Assembly: GCF_040054535.1 (NCBI RefSeq)
Contig: NC_090784.1
Span: 13,927,501 to 13,991,500, forward strand
Source: Antennarius striatus
Lineage: Eukaryota; Chordata; Actinopteri; Lophiiformes; Antennariidae
Direction of reading: 5' to 3'
DNA length: 64,000 nt
The position numbers were made by a program, and so were the translations under genes. Of the stretch, positions 20,401 through 31,749 are shown in pieces (position 1 is the stretch's first letter; each line of letters begins with the position of its first letter). The notes beneath the pieces are model-generated. The model was not told where the DNA came from. It ran no database searches and was given only the letters and a program-made list of their open reading frames with translations.

Positions 20401-23400
20401 GCACTGTCCAGACTGTTTTCACTGATGATTTTAAGGCGGCGGTACACAGCAGGCTTTGTGGCATCACCATCCAGCTCTGGTCCCAGTTTGGTGGAGGAAC
20501 CATCAGGAGTGTTGAGGGGTGTTTGAGCACGAGACGTGTTCTCACTGGAGTAGCCATCCATTTCAGCAGGATGAGGGATAGTCTTTGTCTGGGCCCATCG
20601 CTTAATGAAGGTTAGGACTCGGCTTTCCTCCAACATGTTCTTCGTTGAGATGGGTAGCACAGCCAAGGTCTTCATAATCTGTAAACAGAATAATTGACGC
20701 TAAACTTAAAAACTTAAAGTTATTTTACTGGGATGGGAAATATTTACAGTTGTTTAAAGCAAAGTTTGCAAAATATATTACCTCTAACTGTAATTTGATA
20801 TTATTGGAATTACTGCCTTTGGCTTCAGAAATCTCAACCATGAAGATCCACAGTAAAGACAGTCCATGGTGGTCCAAGAACTGCTTCAGACATGAAGAAT
20901 TTTGAGTATCCTGCACAACAGAAACATATGTTATGTGCTTCAAATGATATTAAAAAATATCAACAGCAAAAAAAAGTGATCAACCACACAGATCATACTT
21001 TTATGAGCTTGAGGCAAATGAGTTTCTGCTCCATAGTTTCTACTCGGACCATTAATCTGCAGAGAGACACGACCTGCTTCTCGTCATACAGGCCTTCTCC
21101 ATTCTCCAGTAATGCCTCCAGCTCCTCATCAACCTACAGAAGGACAAGGTGATGTCAATGACACATTTCTCTTTTGGCAGAACTGTCAAACCCTGTATTG
21201 TAATGCCTATGTTAGAGCCAACATCACTACAGCTATAAAACAAAATTAAAAACTGGACCATGGCAATTTAATTTACTGTGGTCATACGCATTATGTGGAA
21301 GTACAAGCCCACATTATTGCCTGACATAGGAAAAACAGTGACACAGCACAATTTTAAAAAGGCTCTAAGCACTGACCGTGGTGAGAGCACTCTTTCGACT
21401 GCGGTCTTTCTTCATTTTCCCTCCGGCAGCCCGAACACTAACTCTATTCTCTCCACCCAGGAAGCCTCTGCAGCTGGGTGCTCCACAAAAGCATTTCTGT
21501 GCTTCTTTTCTGTGGAAAAGGTTAGACAATGGTGAAATCACACTTGATAAATAATCAGAACTATATGTCTATATGTGTCTAGTGTTAACAACTTTCACAC
21601 AAAACATCACAATATAAGTAAATAGATGCAGGAAAGAGGAAGGAACCGTACCCATATCTCTGGAACTGATAATCAAACGTCAGTTCAGTTCCGGCAGTAA
21701 CAGGTTTGGTGGTGAAGAACCCAACTCTAAGCTGGCCATTGACAGTCCACTGATGAAGAATGAAAATCATCTTCGGGTTATTCAGCTTTCAGAAATATAA
21801 CCTTAATAATAATATGAAAGGTCTTTTTTTTCCCCACTTACCTTTTGTGTCTCACAGTTGGGTTCACAGCTGTGGTTCATAAACCGAGAGCAATTACCCT
21901 TCAGTGTTGCATCGATGATCTGACAAGACGATGCAAAGTTAAATCTTTATGTCTGCCACTTCATCTGAGTAATTAAACCGGATACATACTGTGAAATTAT
22001 TGTTTACCTCATTATTTTTTAGAGCCATGAAGTAGTAGTGGATGTTCTTGTTACGAGCATATTCTTTCACCCTTATTTTGAACTCCTTGTGATCTAGTAC
22101 CTCCCCGCAGTATTCCAGTACGAAGGTGTTTCTGAAGTAGCAATAAAAAAACAATTACATTTGGAAACAAGGTAGTCAGAGACCGCAACATCCCGAGACA
22201 CCCCTGAATTCAACATTTTACCCTGCCCTACACATTTGTGTGACTCTGGCTTTCTGAAAATGTTTCTTTTTGTTTTGTGATTAAACCTCATCAGGTTTCA
22301 GAGATGTCTACCTAAAAAGGTATACAGTGTGCGGTCATTCCTCGCAGTTAATTCGTTCCAGGAACCACACGCAATTGACGAATTCCGCGATAGAGCGACA
22401 AACTACTTACCTTATTACTTATCTGTATTTATGGTAATTTAAACGTTTATGAACCCTCCACATACTGATATTAAACCACCTCCTATCTGTATTACCTTTT
22501 CCCACACTCTGATAGACTGTTGTGTCTCACGGAAGTCCGACACTGACGGAACGGAGCGCACTTCTGGATGCCGTCAGCCAATAGAATGCGCGTACGGTAT
22601 CACGTGACTGCCTTCCAAAAATCCACAATGAGTAGAAAATTTGAAATTTGACCTTGACCTAGTTTTCTCAAGGTCAAGGTCATCATCTCATTTTCATCCC
22701 CTTTGCCGCCCGAGTAATGTGCTTTTTCTTTCATCTTTCTATCTGCAATGGTTGTGAAGACATTTGGTGGACGGACGGACGAACACACACTGACAATTAC
22801 AATATTTATTATAAATATTTATATTTAATATAAATATTAAATTTTAGTTTCAAGTTAGAATGCAGAATGCAGAAGAAAATCAGGATGAAATAAAGGCTAC
22901 CACTATAAAGACATGAAAACATAGATTTTGTATTTATGCTAAATGCTCCTAAATATTTGAAAGTGCTGTATTGGAAGCGTCACAGAAGCTTACGGAGCCA
23001 AGTCTTTTGCGGCACGTAGTCCCCAACCCTTGTCTTCTGTAAGGATAACGTCAAAGTCTGCATGCTGTTTCATCTGGAAGCGTCGGTTAGAGCAGTAAAC
23101 TCCGTTTAGGCACCGCGATGAGCTTCAAACACAAAAGGGTTGTAGTCATGAATCTAATCAAAAGTATGTAGAGTGGCCTAAAAATGTTTGTTTTCATATG
23201 TTAAAAAATTTATTGTTACAAGCTTAAATTCACAATGTTGAACTTGCCAAATTGTCAAGAAAGACTTATTGATCTTAAAAAATTCTGGCCAGAAGCCAAC
23301 CTTTAACAATATTTAAACCGAATTTTTCTATTCAACAAAATGCATGTATGTAAAATATATTAAAAAATGCAATAAACAAGTTTCTATTTCCAGATTTTTC

Positions 23401-26400
23401 TTACCATACCAGTTGTAAAGCATTTCATTTAAAAAAAACAAAAACAATGAGTAATTCACTCACCACTCAATCATCAAAAGCCGGTTCAGACAGTCTTCTC
23501 CACAAGCTAACGCTCCCCTGGACCGCTCCTCTCTGGGCAGCACTGGACACTCACACTGCATTCTCTTTATATCTCTATGAGATTTGCTCTTCTTTCTACA
23601 AAAATATGAACCCTATTAAACTCATGTGTGAAAGTGTTTTACAATGCTGTTGTTTGTATACTATTTAGTCTCTGTAATCAGAATGGACAACACTTTACCT
23701 CTCAGTCAGGTATAGATTCTCCTCAATCAAGTCAAAGTAAGGGGGCATCTTTTTGGACTTGGCAAACTCTCTCCATTTATTGGCATCTCGAAAGTCTTGC
23801 AAAGTCAGAATTGGACGTTGCACCTCCACCTTGATATGACTTTCCTTTGAGACGTTATCGTCTTGCAAACGCTCACGCTTTTCTGCCGGCCCAGCTTCTG
23901 CCTCGTTGTCTGAATCTGACTCAATCTCTGGCCGTCTTTTCTTTGGAGGGCCCCGGCCCCTGTGGGGTCTGAAATTGACTTCTCTAGGGGGGTCAGGCAC
24001 AAGAGAGCCCCTGCTGTTACTGCTTATTTCATGACCTTGTACAAAGCTTGAAGGTCCAGGATCACTGCATTCACTGGCTGTTTTACTAAGATTACATGGT
24101 TTGTCCCCACTGTAGTCATCATTAGTTAAGGAGTCTGGATGGATTTCACTTGAGAGATCCTGATAATGTTCATATACATGGAGGTAAGGATTTCTGCTTG
24201 TCTGAATGTTGGAGGGCCGGTGATTCCAGGAGGCATTTATCTGCATGAGTTCCTGTTCCCTGGGTGAAGTTCCTATCAGCTTAGTGTTCAGCAGATGAGG
24301 CCCATGACTGCTGTCGGGCTGTTGGTATGTACTACTGGGCTGTTCTGCTTGGGTAAAGTCCCACCCGAGGCCGAATCCATTCTTGTCAGTGATATTGTCA
24401 GCATTGGAGAAGTCACCTTGCTGGTAATAGGTGTACATCTCACCTCTGCTGTTAACAAAATGCTGCTTCTGAACTTGTTCACACTGGGAAGGAGCTGTGG
24501 CATTACAGAGGACACTGTTATGGCCAGTCATGTAAAGTTGGGAACTGATGGAGCTGGAGCCCTCTGAGTGACTTGTGCTATCAATCATGTTACTCTGAGA
24601 CTGACACAACATATTACTAGAGGAGTCATTTCCACTTGCATATAGAACATTAGTCTCCATATATGCAGTGGAGAGACACCCCTCACCGTTGGCATTCGGC
24701 AGATCTGGACCATTCATTGGAGTGCATGGTGACACTCCCTTATCTTGTGTCTCCATTGTAAGGGAAGAATTCTTTGGCACCACCACCACTGAGTGCAACC
24801 GCTTTATAGCCTCGCCACAATCAGAGTCGTATTCGGAGTTGTCGCTATCACTGGCCTCACTCTGTCCCACTAATGCATCCTGATTTACTGCAGTTCTCTT
24901 ACTAAGTTTGTTTCTCTGAACTGTTTCCATAAATTTTCCTTCATGGTCATCGCCATTCCAACTCATCTTTTCAGAGTTGTTGACGTGTGGAGAGTTGTTT
25001 ATGTGAAGAGACTTTTCTGTTTCCAGTTGTTCAGAAACACTCAGCTTTATATCACAGTGGTGATCGCTGGTGCTCTCTCTGAAAGGTTCCCTTTGGTCTC
25101 TGTATTCTTTTATCACAGGCATGCTATCTGAGCCAGCAACCCGATGAGAGATCTCAGTCTGTTTCAGCAGTTTGGAATGCGTTTCAATTAATCGTTGAAT
25201 ATTGTCTTTGTCAAAATTTTGTTGGCTTTTATCTTTAGCAAACTCAATTTTTTTGACAGAGATCACTCTTTTAACAGTGGGCTTACTGTCTCTGTCTACA
25301 CTAACTGTCTTGTGTGAATTATCGTTATCTAAGTTATCCTGACCAACAATATCCCACCTGGACTTTTTGGTGGTACTGCTACTCGTTTTAACAGTATCTA
25401 ATTTTTGCTTCTCTAGTGCTACTGGACTCTCAGATTCAAAAGATGATAAATCAGATTTAATTGGCGCGCTTGTGCCACACTGATTGTCAACTGTTGAATG
25501 CATTTCCTGCTCAACAACCTCTGGTTTACTTTTTTGTTGGACATCACTCATGACAGGTTTATCTGTTGGGGCAAGTAAGAATGTTGGCCCTGGTGAAAAG
25601 TCATCAACCTTCTTGTCTTGACCTATCATTGAATTATCATTATTACTACTATATGAATTTAAGACAACTGCATTTGAATACAAATGTGTTTGGTTGTTAC
25701 ACAAAACACTTTCCTTCACATTGGTCAAGTTTTCCAGGGTGGCATTTAGATGCTTTAGGCTTTCACTTGAGGTTATATCTGAGCCATTGTCACTCTCAGC
25801 TTCAACGCATGACTTTGTTTCTATTAACTCAAAACAAGTTTCTTGTGAACTCTTATCAGCACATGATACCATCTGCTTAAAAGTCTGATCACCATGTTCA
25901 TTTTCATTTTGATGGCAATCAGATTTTTCCTTTTCACTACGAGAACACAGCTCTGTTGTTCTGGAACAGGGTGGTGTTTTACCAGGGTTGTAAAATATGT
26001 CTTCTGATTGTCTATGACGCCCACTGTTTATCTCAGAAAATTTACAAGGACTTATTTGCTTAATTTCAGACCCATCTGTTTTCTTTTGGTTATTTTTACA
26101 GTTGTCCTCTAAGGCAGAACTTTTGTCAGGCTCTTTTCTTTTATGATCTGCTTCAGAGTCACTAGAACTGTTTTTTTGGTGTTTGTCATTTATCTGAGAT
26201 TGTGAATGTATACTGGAAGAAGAGGATTTGCTATTGGCCTCAGACTTGTGATGGGAACTAGATTTACGGGAACACATTTCGAGGTCAGGTGAGCACTTTC
26301 TTTGCAAATCAGAGTCTAATGGCCGTTTAGATGCCCTGTCAGACTTGGACTGTTGTGTTCTTTTGTCCAACTCTGAGGAGCGAGGAGAATCTGCAGATTT

Positions 26401-29400
26401 AGAGGTTTTGTCAGATTTTGCGTAAAAGGATGATTTTGACTCTTTGTGTGAGCTTGAATAAGTGGATGATCTGCTGGAGTCACTTGTCCGCATCTTTGTC
26501 TTCCTGTAGTCATCCTCGGAGTCAGAACTATCCCGAGTTCTGTCAGTGCGAGAACGAGAATGTCTTCTTTCTCTGCGTGGAGAACTCCTATGAGATCTCC
26601 GATCAGAATCATGATAGTATGACCTTTCAGAGCGTGAACCTCTGTCTCCCCGTGACCTCTCTGATCTGGAGTGAGATGAACTTGTTCGAGATCCTCTTGA
26701 TCGTGACCGTGATCTCGATCTGGTCCTTCTGCGATCTTTGTCTGATCGAAATGAACGCAAAGATGCGTGTCGAGACTCACGGTCTGACTTGGAGTAACTA
26801 GAAGACCTTTCATGCTTCTCAAGCCGTTTTGAGCAACTTTTTTCCTTTTCCTCCACATATGAACCAGAGGAAGACTTTTTCACTACTTTACTTCCGCTAT
26901 CAGAGTTTGTTTTGCTTTTGGAGTCAACTGATTTGTTACTGGAAGACATTTGAACTGAATCCCCATCAGATTCAGAGCCTGGGGGGGCACGTTCAGATTG
27001 TGACCTGGTTTTGCTTTTATATACCATCTTGTCATTCTCAGCACAGCTGGGACTCTCTCCATCTTTTCCTGAGGAAGAAGCTGACTTCTTGGGACTTGTC
27101 TTTGTCTCAGGTACCTCATTGTGAGATATCTCAGAGGGGTGAACACTGGCAGCACTCTGAGGACAAGGTGCTGGGAATTCAGGTATGCTCTCACTTTTTG
27201 ATTTCTGGAGATTATGCAAGTCAAAGGACTGTGGCTCCTCTGGCAAAACAGACATTGGTTCCTCTTCGGTCACAGAGACACTGAGAATTTGCTTTTTGAA
27301 ATGCATTTTGGATAAATCCTTCTTCAGTTTACTGGCTGGTGAGATGGATGTTTGAGAAAGTGTCTGTGCTCTTAATGGTGGCACCATGGTTGTCTGCTTT
27401 TGTTCAGTTTTAATATCTGCATTCTGCCCTCCTTTGTCTGAGGTTGGTGACAAAGCCAGATGAGTTTCAGTGACAGACTTATCAGGGTTATTAGGGATGA
27501 AGAGCGAACTCGGTAGTGGCTTCTTGGTCTGTGCAAAGCTGAAGGACACTTTCTGACGACCTTGATCTTCGAGGTTGACCTTCATCTTGGTACCTTTTGG
27601 TAGGAGATGATTTGATAGCATGACTCTGGGAGACAAGCTCTTTATTAGGGCTGCCTTGGATAAGCCCTCTACCTTCACCTAGAAATAGAAAAGGGAGACA
27701 CATATAGCTGTAACATAGATTTTTTTAGAATTAGAATTTAAGAATATTAGAATATATAATATATAATATATAATTAGAATATAGAATATTTATTAGAATA
27801 TAAAAATTGACACTAAAATAAAAAATACCAAATTAACAGCAAAAAAAGGCTAATATTCACAGCAATGTTAGTGTACAGTGAGTAGTATGTATTGGGACTT
27901 TCTTTGTCGGGAATGAAAATTGAATGCTTTGAATTCGCAGGAAAGATATCAGACTTTCAACTGATTTGCCCAAATTCCTGATGCTGTTATGGACTTGGTA
28001 AGGTTTTCATTTGCGAACTGGCTGTCCAACTGATTGGATTTTTTTAGTACTAGATGCTACAGGAGTGCATCTAGGATTCCATTAAGTACAAACACAGCAA
28101 TCATTGATTAGTCACTGTCATCAACTGTCTCCTATCTCATATTCAAGGGCTTCTTGTTCAAGGAAGCCTGTCAGTTGCTGGTCATTCCAGGTATCACATG
28201 ACCACAGTAACCAGGCAACGTCTCGATTGTCACAGTCCAAATTCAGCAAATTGCTAAGGGCCACTTCACTGGTAGATGCCACCAAATACTGCAGACTGGA
28301 CTTTAAGCTTTGTTTGTTTAATACTTACTGAGGCACCACTCCCCTCCTCTCTGGAGTTACAAATGTGCATCATAGGAACATGAAAAAAGACAGAATGGGC
28401 AGAGATAAATTTACACAATCAATGCAGAACTAAATAGAACCATATTAGCATAACAGAATAGGCTAATGAACGTGTTTACAGTCAGAAGTTTTAAATCTTG
28501 TCAGACAATTTGAAGAGATGCAGGGTTTTGGTCTCTTATTTGAATTACTGATCAAACATTCTTTGATCACACACAGAAGCACACAGGAGCATTTTCAAGG
28601 TAACCTTATGTGATGTCGACATGTCCTGACCACATCATTTGTGGTAGTGGTAATTGTTAATGCATTTAAAGGTCAGTATCTGTCACCAATCAACAACAGC
28701 ATTAGGTGTAATGTTTCTATTCTCCTCTAACTGCTATAAGTATATATTAGCTATATCTCAAAGCTTAAATCAACAATATAAAATATACTAATATCAATGA
28801 TTAAACATCTTGTGCACTTATTGTTTTCCTTTAAATTTCCTTTAAAACGGTGGCAGTAGCTCAGTGAGCTGAGGACTTGATGGTAGCCAGCTCATGTGTG
28901 GATTGGCAGTGGGAGAGGTACCAGTTCACTGCCGAAGTGCTCTTGAGCAATGCACCAATTCAAGGAGTATGACAGTGGTGGCTCCATACAGAACTCACAC
29001 AATCTGAAAAACTGGAATGGTCTTTTTGTGAGGCTAGAATGCTAGTCATTAAGTTTCAATCAAGAGAAAGGATGTAATATCATAAAACTTGTACAGTAAC
29101 ACCCCAGCCTTTGGATACCATAAGTCTTCAAGGTTTACAATTTTCAGCTTGTTCCTAATACAGAAAAATATTGTTGTCATGCAATGGAGACTGAATCCAC
29201 TTCAGCAAAAATTGAGTCTAATTTCATTATAGACTATATTGTTCAGATTTTCACAGAATAATCCATTCATTCATCTTCAATATCCTCTGGAGCCTATCCC
29301 AGTGGACGAGGCGTGAGGCAGGGTAAACTCCGGGTACGATGCCAGTGCACTCCGGAGCCACATACAGAACAGGCAGACACACACACTCACACCTACGGAT

Positions 29401-31732
29401 ATTTTGAGACTGGCCAATTAACCTTAAGTGTATGTTTACTGGAGGTGGGAGGAAGCCGGAGAACCCGGAGGGAACCCACACAGACACAGGGAGAACATAC
29501 AAACTCCACACAGAGTGGGACTCGAACCGGGAGTCGCCTTGTTGTGCTGCAACAGTGCTACCCACTGCACCCTAAGTTTCCTCTGCCTCACACCCTAAGC
29601 CAGCTGGGGTAGGCTCCAGCTCTCCGCAACAGCGGATGAAGTGGTTGTGACAATGAATGAATGAATGAAAAGTTTCATTAAGACTATTCTTTAACCTAAC
29701 GGTGAGTAAATTAACTTCAAATAGACAAAACAGAAACTAGCTTTCAGAAAGTAAACTTTTAAAAAATTGAAGGATATTTATGTCAAAATTATTTAAAAAT
29801 GAGAAATAATGTTAACAACCAATAACATAGCGACCTCAAAAATAATGGATGTCCCTCCTTCCACTTTTCATGTACTGACCTTTTTTTTTTTTTAATAAAA
29901 AAAGGATATTAAACAACCAATATGTTGCTGACCAGTCATATCTAATAAACACCAAATTTGTTCATCAGTTTTTAGTTTAAAAATTCTTTGTGCTTGGGGT
30001 TGTCTTGTAATTCCAATTGTCAAAAGATTATCAGTGAATAAATTAACACAAACAAAGGCTTGTTGGCCAATAGATCTGCACCAACTGCATCCAAAACAAA
30101 ACTTAGTACCGCAAACTACAAAAATGCATATGCAAAGTCATATCAAAGTAAGGTGCTCTAATCAGCGTGAACAGCATCATATACTGTCTGATACCTGATC
30201 TCTGACTTCAGAAGTGTGTCCATTGAGAAACTCATCAAGGATTAGCCAGTCTGAAGAGGCTGATGGCCAAGAATAATCCAAATCAGAGCAATGAGCCCTC
30301 CAAAGTGTTGCAACACCTGACAAAAAAGAAGAAGATAGGGTTGCAATAAACTGACTCTTGTTCAAGTACATCTTAAAGCAAGCTACTTTTCATTAACATC
30401 ATTTGATGGAGGTTGAGGAAGATGCAACCTTATGTAATACACTAAACATAGTCATAATTAGTGGTTTAGCATATGCAATATAATCCCATGCGTCAATACT
30501 AACACTGTTCCAGATCATAGCCTTTCAACCATTATAGTATAATCGAGATCTAGAGGCGCTCCTTCTTTATGTATATGTGTTGTGTAGCAGAGAATCCTCT
30601 GACATTCATTTGTTGCCAGACTAACGAGTACCATTTTTTTCTACTAAAAGAATTAAACGTAAGTGCTGTCGCTTTGTTGACATAAAAAACAAACAAACCC
30701 CAAAGCAAAACAAAAGTTATATTTACCTCCAGTTTATAAATACTGTAGTACTTTCATGATCGATGTTTATACAGATAATGGCAATCTTCGCCGTTTTACA
30801 CATAAACAGCACAAGCAAGAGAAAACTGAGTGCCCGTGAAACGAGAATTTGTATGAAGGAACAAATGTATGAGTTTTTTGAGAGGAACGGTGGCTGGCTG
30901 TAGGCCAGTGTGAACATTAACCAACACATGGCCTCCATCGGGAGGTTTCCATGCAGCCAAAACACGGCCTTTAAAAGGACGCTTGTGAAGGCGAGCAGAG
31001 GATGTGTTGCAAAACCTCTCAATTTTTAAGAAATATCCCGAATATCTGCTATCTAGTCAAACTACATCTTATAAATATGTAATCAGTAAACTGGCAATCA
31101 ACACTAGATTAACTTATCTTTACGTATTTGATTGTGACGTTAGTTTACAAATATAACCGGCTATGCTAACTTGGGTAAGCTAACATGAATAGAGTTCCCG
31201 TGGGCCACCCGATTTGGTAGCGTTAGCTCATGTTGTACAGTGCATTTTGTTATTTCTGTTAACGTTGTGGCGCAAACACTTTTTGAAAACAACGTATGTG
31301 TGGCATTTATGTAATTCATCAATAAAGGCAGCGCTAAACTATCGTTTTTATATTGAATCCAGCGTCAAGCCAATGAACGCTAATAGCTCCCACAGCTAAC
31401 GCTAGCTTGTTTAGCTAACTCTTGCTAATGTTACTGTTGTTTACCTCTTTACTGATCAAGGTATCTGTTATAAATGTGTATAAACATAGTAATTGAGGTG
31501 TTTGTATAGTGAGGACATCGTTAATTCTTCGTTAATTTTTATGATATAAATAGTCGTATTATCAAGCGTATACACCCGGCTTAACTAGCATGCTAGCAAA
31601 TTGAGGTTTTGTTTCTCTTGTGTCTACTACAACTGTAAAGCTGTAGTTGACCTAACATTTACAGTAGATAAAAACATGCACTTTACGAGGTACTCACTTT
31701 ACGAAGTGCTTATGGTCACACGGCTCCCCCAT
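13159..31732 (-). CDS. setd2: SETD2 histone H3K36 trimethyltransferase
   Basis: This nuclear enzyme trimethylates H3 Lys36 while bound to elongating RNA polymerase II. The minus-strand exons, 5' to 3' and each given as low-high coordinates, are: start exon near 31698-31732, 23699-27678, 23464-23595, 22994-23122, 22008-22131, 21842-21919, 21652-21749, 21377-21509, 20999-21133, 20782-20910, 19626-20678, 19464-19512, 19149-19392, 16814-17531, 16459-16584, 15777-15913, 15586-15697, 14406-14480, 14213-14314 and 13159-13320. Every phase closes from the large exon onward. The product is about 2,580-2,620 residues, against 2,564 in human. Domain order is a long Ser/Arg-rich N-terminus, AWS, SET, post-SET, an acidic linker, a Gln-rich region, WW and SRI. 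The N-terminus has two possible splice models (see findings). The gene is tail-to-tail with nradd and head-to-head with rbm12b. Confidence 0.95.
13896..14188 (+). mobile_element. tRNA-derived SINE
   Basis: This begins GGCGGCAGTAGCTCAG with a tRNA A-box-like element, followed about 40 bp later by the B-box-like GGTTCAAGACC at 13940-13950. It ends in a fish-type tail resembling AATTTCCC...GGAATTAATAAAGT followed by TTC repeats. It lies inside the intron between the last two setd2 exons. It is a retroposon, not a functional tRNA gene. Confidence 0.75.
15586..15913 (-). CDS. setd2: setd2 WW-domain exons
   Basis: Exons 15777-15913 and 15586-15697 encode a proline run ([12 protein letters not shown]), then a WW domain reading [19 protein letters not shown] and continuing across the splice to TQWDPPSW. 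Both signature tryptophans and the tyrosine cluster are present. The following [13 protein letters not shown] block is also conserved in mammalian SETD2. In the family this domain contacts the adjacent proline-rich segment. Confidence 0.93.
16814..17531 (-). CDS. setd2: setd2 Gln-rich exon with (CTG)n polyglutamine tract
   Basis: This is a single 718-nt exon. It starts with [19 protein letters not shown] and a run of glutamines encoded by CAG/CTG triplets on + positions about 17373-17410. It continues with the conserved [19 protein letters not shown] block and a Ser/Thr/Gln-rich region. The triplet tract is short and impure (interrupted by Leu codons), as in the mammalian protein. Confidence 0.92.
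18148..19106 (+). mobile_element. Degenerate Tigger/pogo-type DNA transposon
   Basis: Inverted ends match: the left begins CAGTGATACCTCTACTTA, and the right end on the opposite strand reads CAGTGGTACCTCTACTTA, followed by TA. Inside at 18524-18700 is a short frame resembling the CENP-B-type helix-turn-helix of Tigger transposases, with a stop. A second-frame remnant near 18707-18800 ([16 protein letters not shown]) matches the second DNA-binding helix-turn-helix. The DDE catalytic region is missing, so this is an internally deleted, dead copy. It lies in a setd2 intron. Confidence 0.85.
18524..18700 (+). pseudogene. Tigger transposase N-terminal remnant
   Basis: A 58-residue frame starts [17 protein letters not shown] and continues with [20 protein letters not shown], the typical CENP-B N-terminal helix-turn-helix of pogo/Tigger transposases. 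A stop follows, and the matching second half continues in another frame. The product cannot be an active transposase. Confidence 0.8.
19149..20678 (-). CDS. setd2: setd2 linker exons with acidic and Arg-Glu/Arg-Asp-rich tracts
   Basis: Exon 19626-20678 (351 codons) carries the conserved LEESRVL...[32 protein letters not shown] and [18 protein letters not shown] blocks, with a long Glu/Asp-rich stretch between. Exon 19464-19512 gives VYRIPKKSQ. Exon 19149-19392 is dominated by RERE and DRDRDRD dipeptides before [16 protein letters not shown]. The last tract is much longer than I recall in human SETD2. Confidence 0.92.
20782..23595 (-). CDS. setd2: setd2 AWS-SET-postSET catalytic exons
   Basis: The catalytic core spans exons 23464-23595, 22994-23122, 22008-22131, 21842-21919, 21652-21749 and 21377-21509; two conserved helical exons follow at 20999-21133 and 20782-20910. 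AWS cysteines appear in MQCECPVL...CGEDCLNR...CSSRC...YCSNRRF. The SET domain shows [10 protein letters not shown], the YCGEV block, [15 protein letters not shown] and [12 protein letters not shown]. Post-SET shows [15 protein letters not shown]. Residues needed for SAM binding and Lys36 methylation in the family (the NHSC motif and the FDYQ tyrosine) are all present, so the enzyme looks active. Confidence 0.95.
22325..22610. mobile_element. Likely non-autonomous pogo/Tigger-type element fragment
   Basis: Just after a TA dinucleotide comes CAGTGTGCGGTCATTCCTCG, followed by AATTCGTTCCAGGAACC and a CGCGAT motif. This is the style of pogo/Tigger terminal repeats. I could not find the matching right end, so the boundary is approximate and the element is probably truncated. 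It lies in a setd2 intron. Confidence 0.45.
22649..22682. repeat. 11-bp inverted repeat of AGGTCA-like half-sites
   Basis: TGACCTTGACC (22649-22659) and GGTCAAGGTCA (22672-22682) form a perfect 11-bp stem with a 12-base loop. Each arm is two overlapping nuclear-receptor half-sites. A degenerate interspersed repeat is the likely source, since the flank (GGACGGACGGAC near 22770) looks repetitive. Function is unknown. Confidence 0.7.
23699..27678 (-). CDS. setd2: setd2 large Ser/Arg-rich exon
   Basis: This 3,980-nt exon encodes the first half of SETD2. It starts [15 protein letters not shown] and soon reaches [20 protein letters not shown], a block conserved in mammals. The middle is rich in SR/RS dipeptides ([32 protein letters not shown]). 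Conserved islands near the end include [24 protein letters not shown] and [12 protein letters not shown], then [16 protein letters not shown]. It has one uninterrupted frame and clean splice signals at both ends. The low-complexity part is expected to be disordered. Confidence 0.95.
28848..28970 (+). mobile_element. tRNA-derived SINE fragment
   Basis: GGTGGCAGTAGCTCAGTGAG at the start matches the A-box region of the SINE at 13896. The remainder is diverged. It lies in the 5' intron of setd2. Confidence 0.5.
29262..29672. repeat. Fish interspersed repeat with (TGAA)n tail
   Basis: The sequence includes GAACATACAAACTCCACACAG, a GACTCGAACC segment, GCTCCAGC and a terminal TGAATGAATGAA run. This combination recurs across fish genomes as a LINE/SINE-derived repeat, and tail-like relatives occur here at 48000, 49520, 58215 and 59535. 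Open frames in it are not genes. Confidence 0.65.
31698..31732 (-). CDS. setd2: setd2 inferred start exon
   Basis: ATG at 31732 opens a frame reading [12 protein letters not shown], which resembles the mammalian SETD2 start MGDFYDPEHP in spacing (M-G-acidic-x-x-D-x-x-H). Two donors are available: C|GTAAAG after codon 10, giving exon 31703-31732 spliced in frame to the 27678 exon; or A|GTGAGT at 31697, needing an extra exon from 30297 to 30195. Both keep the frame open. The match is short, so this is inference. Confidence 0.5.
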
Positions 31733-31749
31733 CTTCAAAATCGCTATCA

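Noticed and set aside
30195-30316. 122-nt segment with acceptor and donor signals as a routine setd2 coding exon
   Set aside because: With the obvious acceptor it cannot be entered in frame from the inferred start exon. It is kept only as an alternative in the findings.
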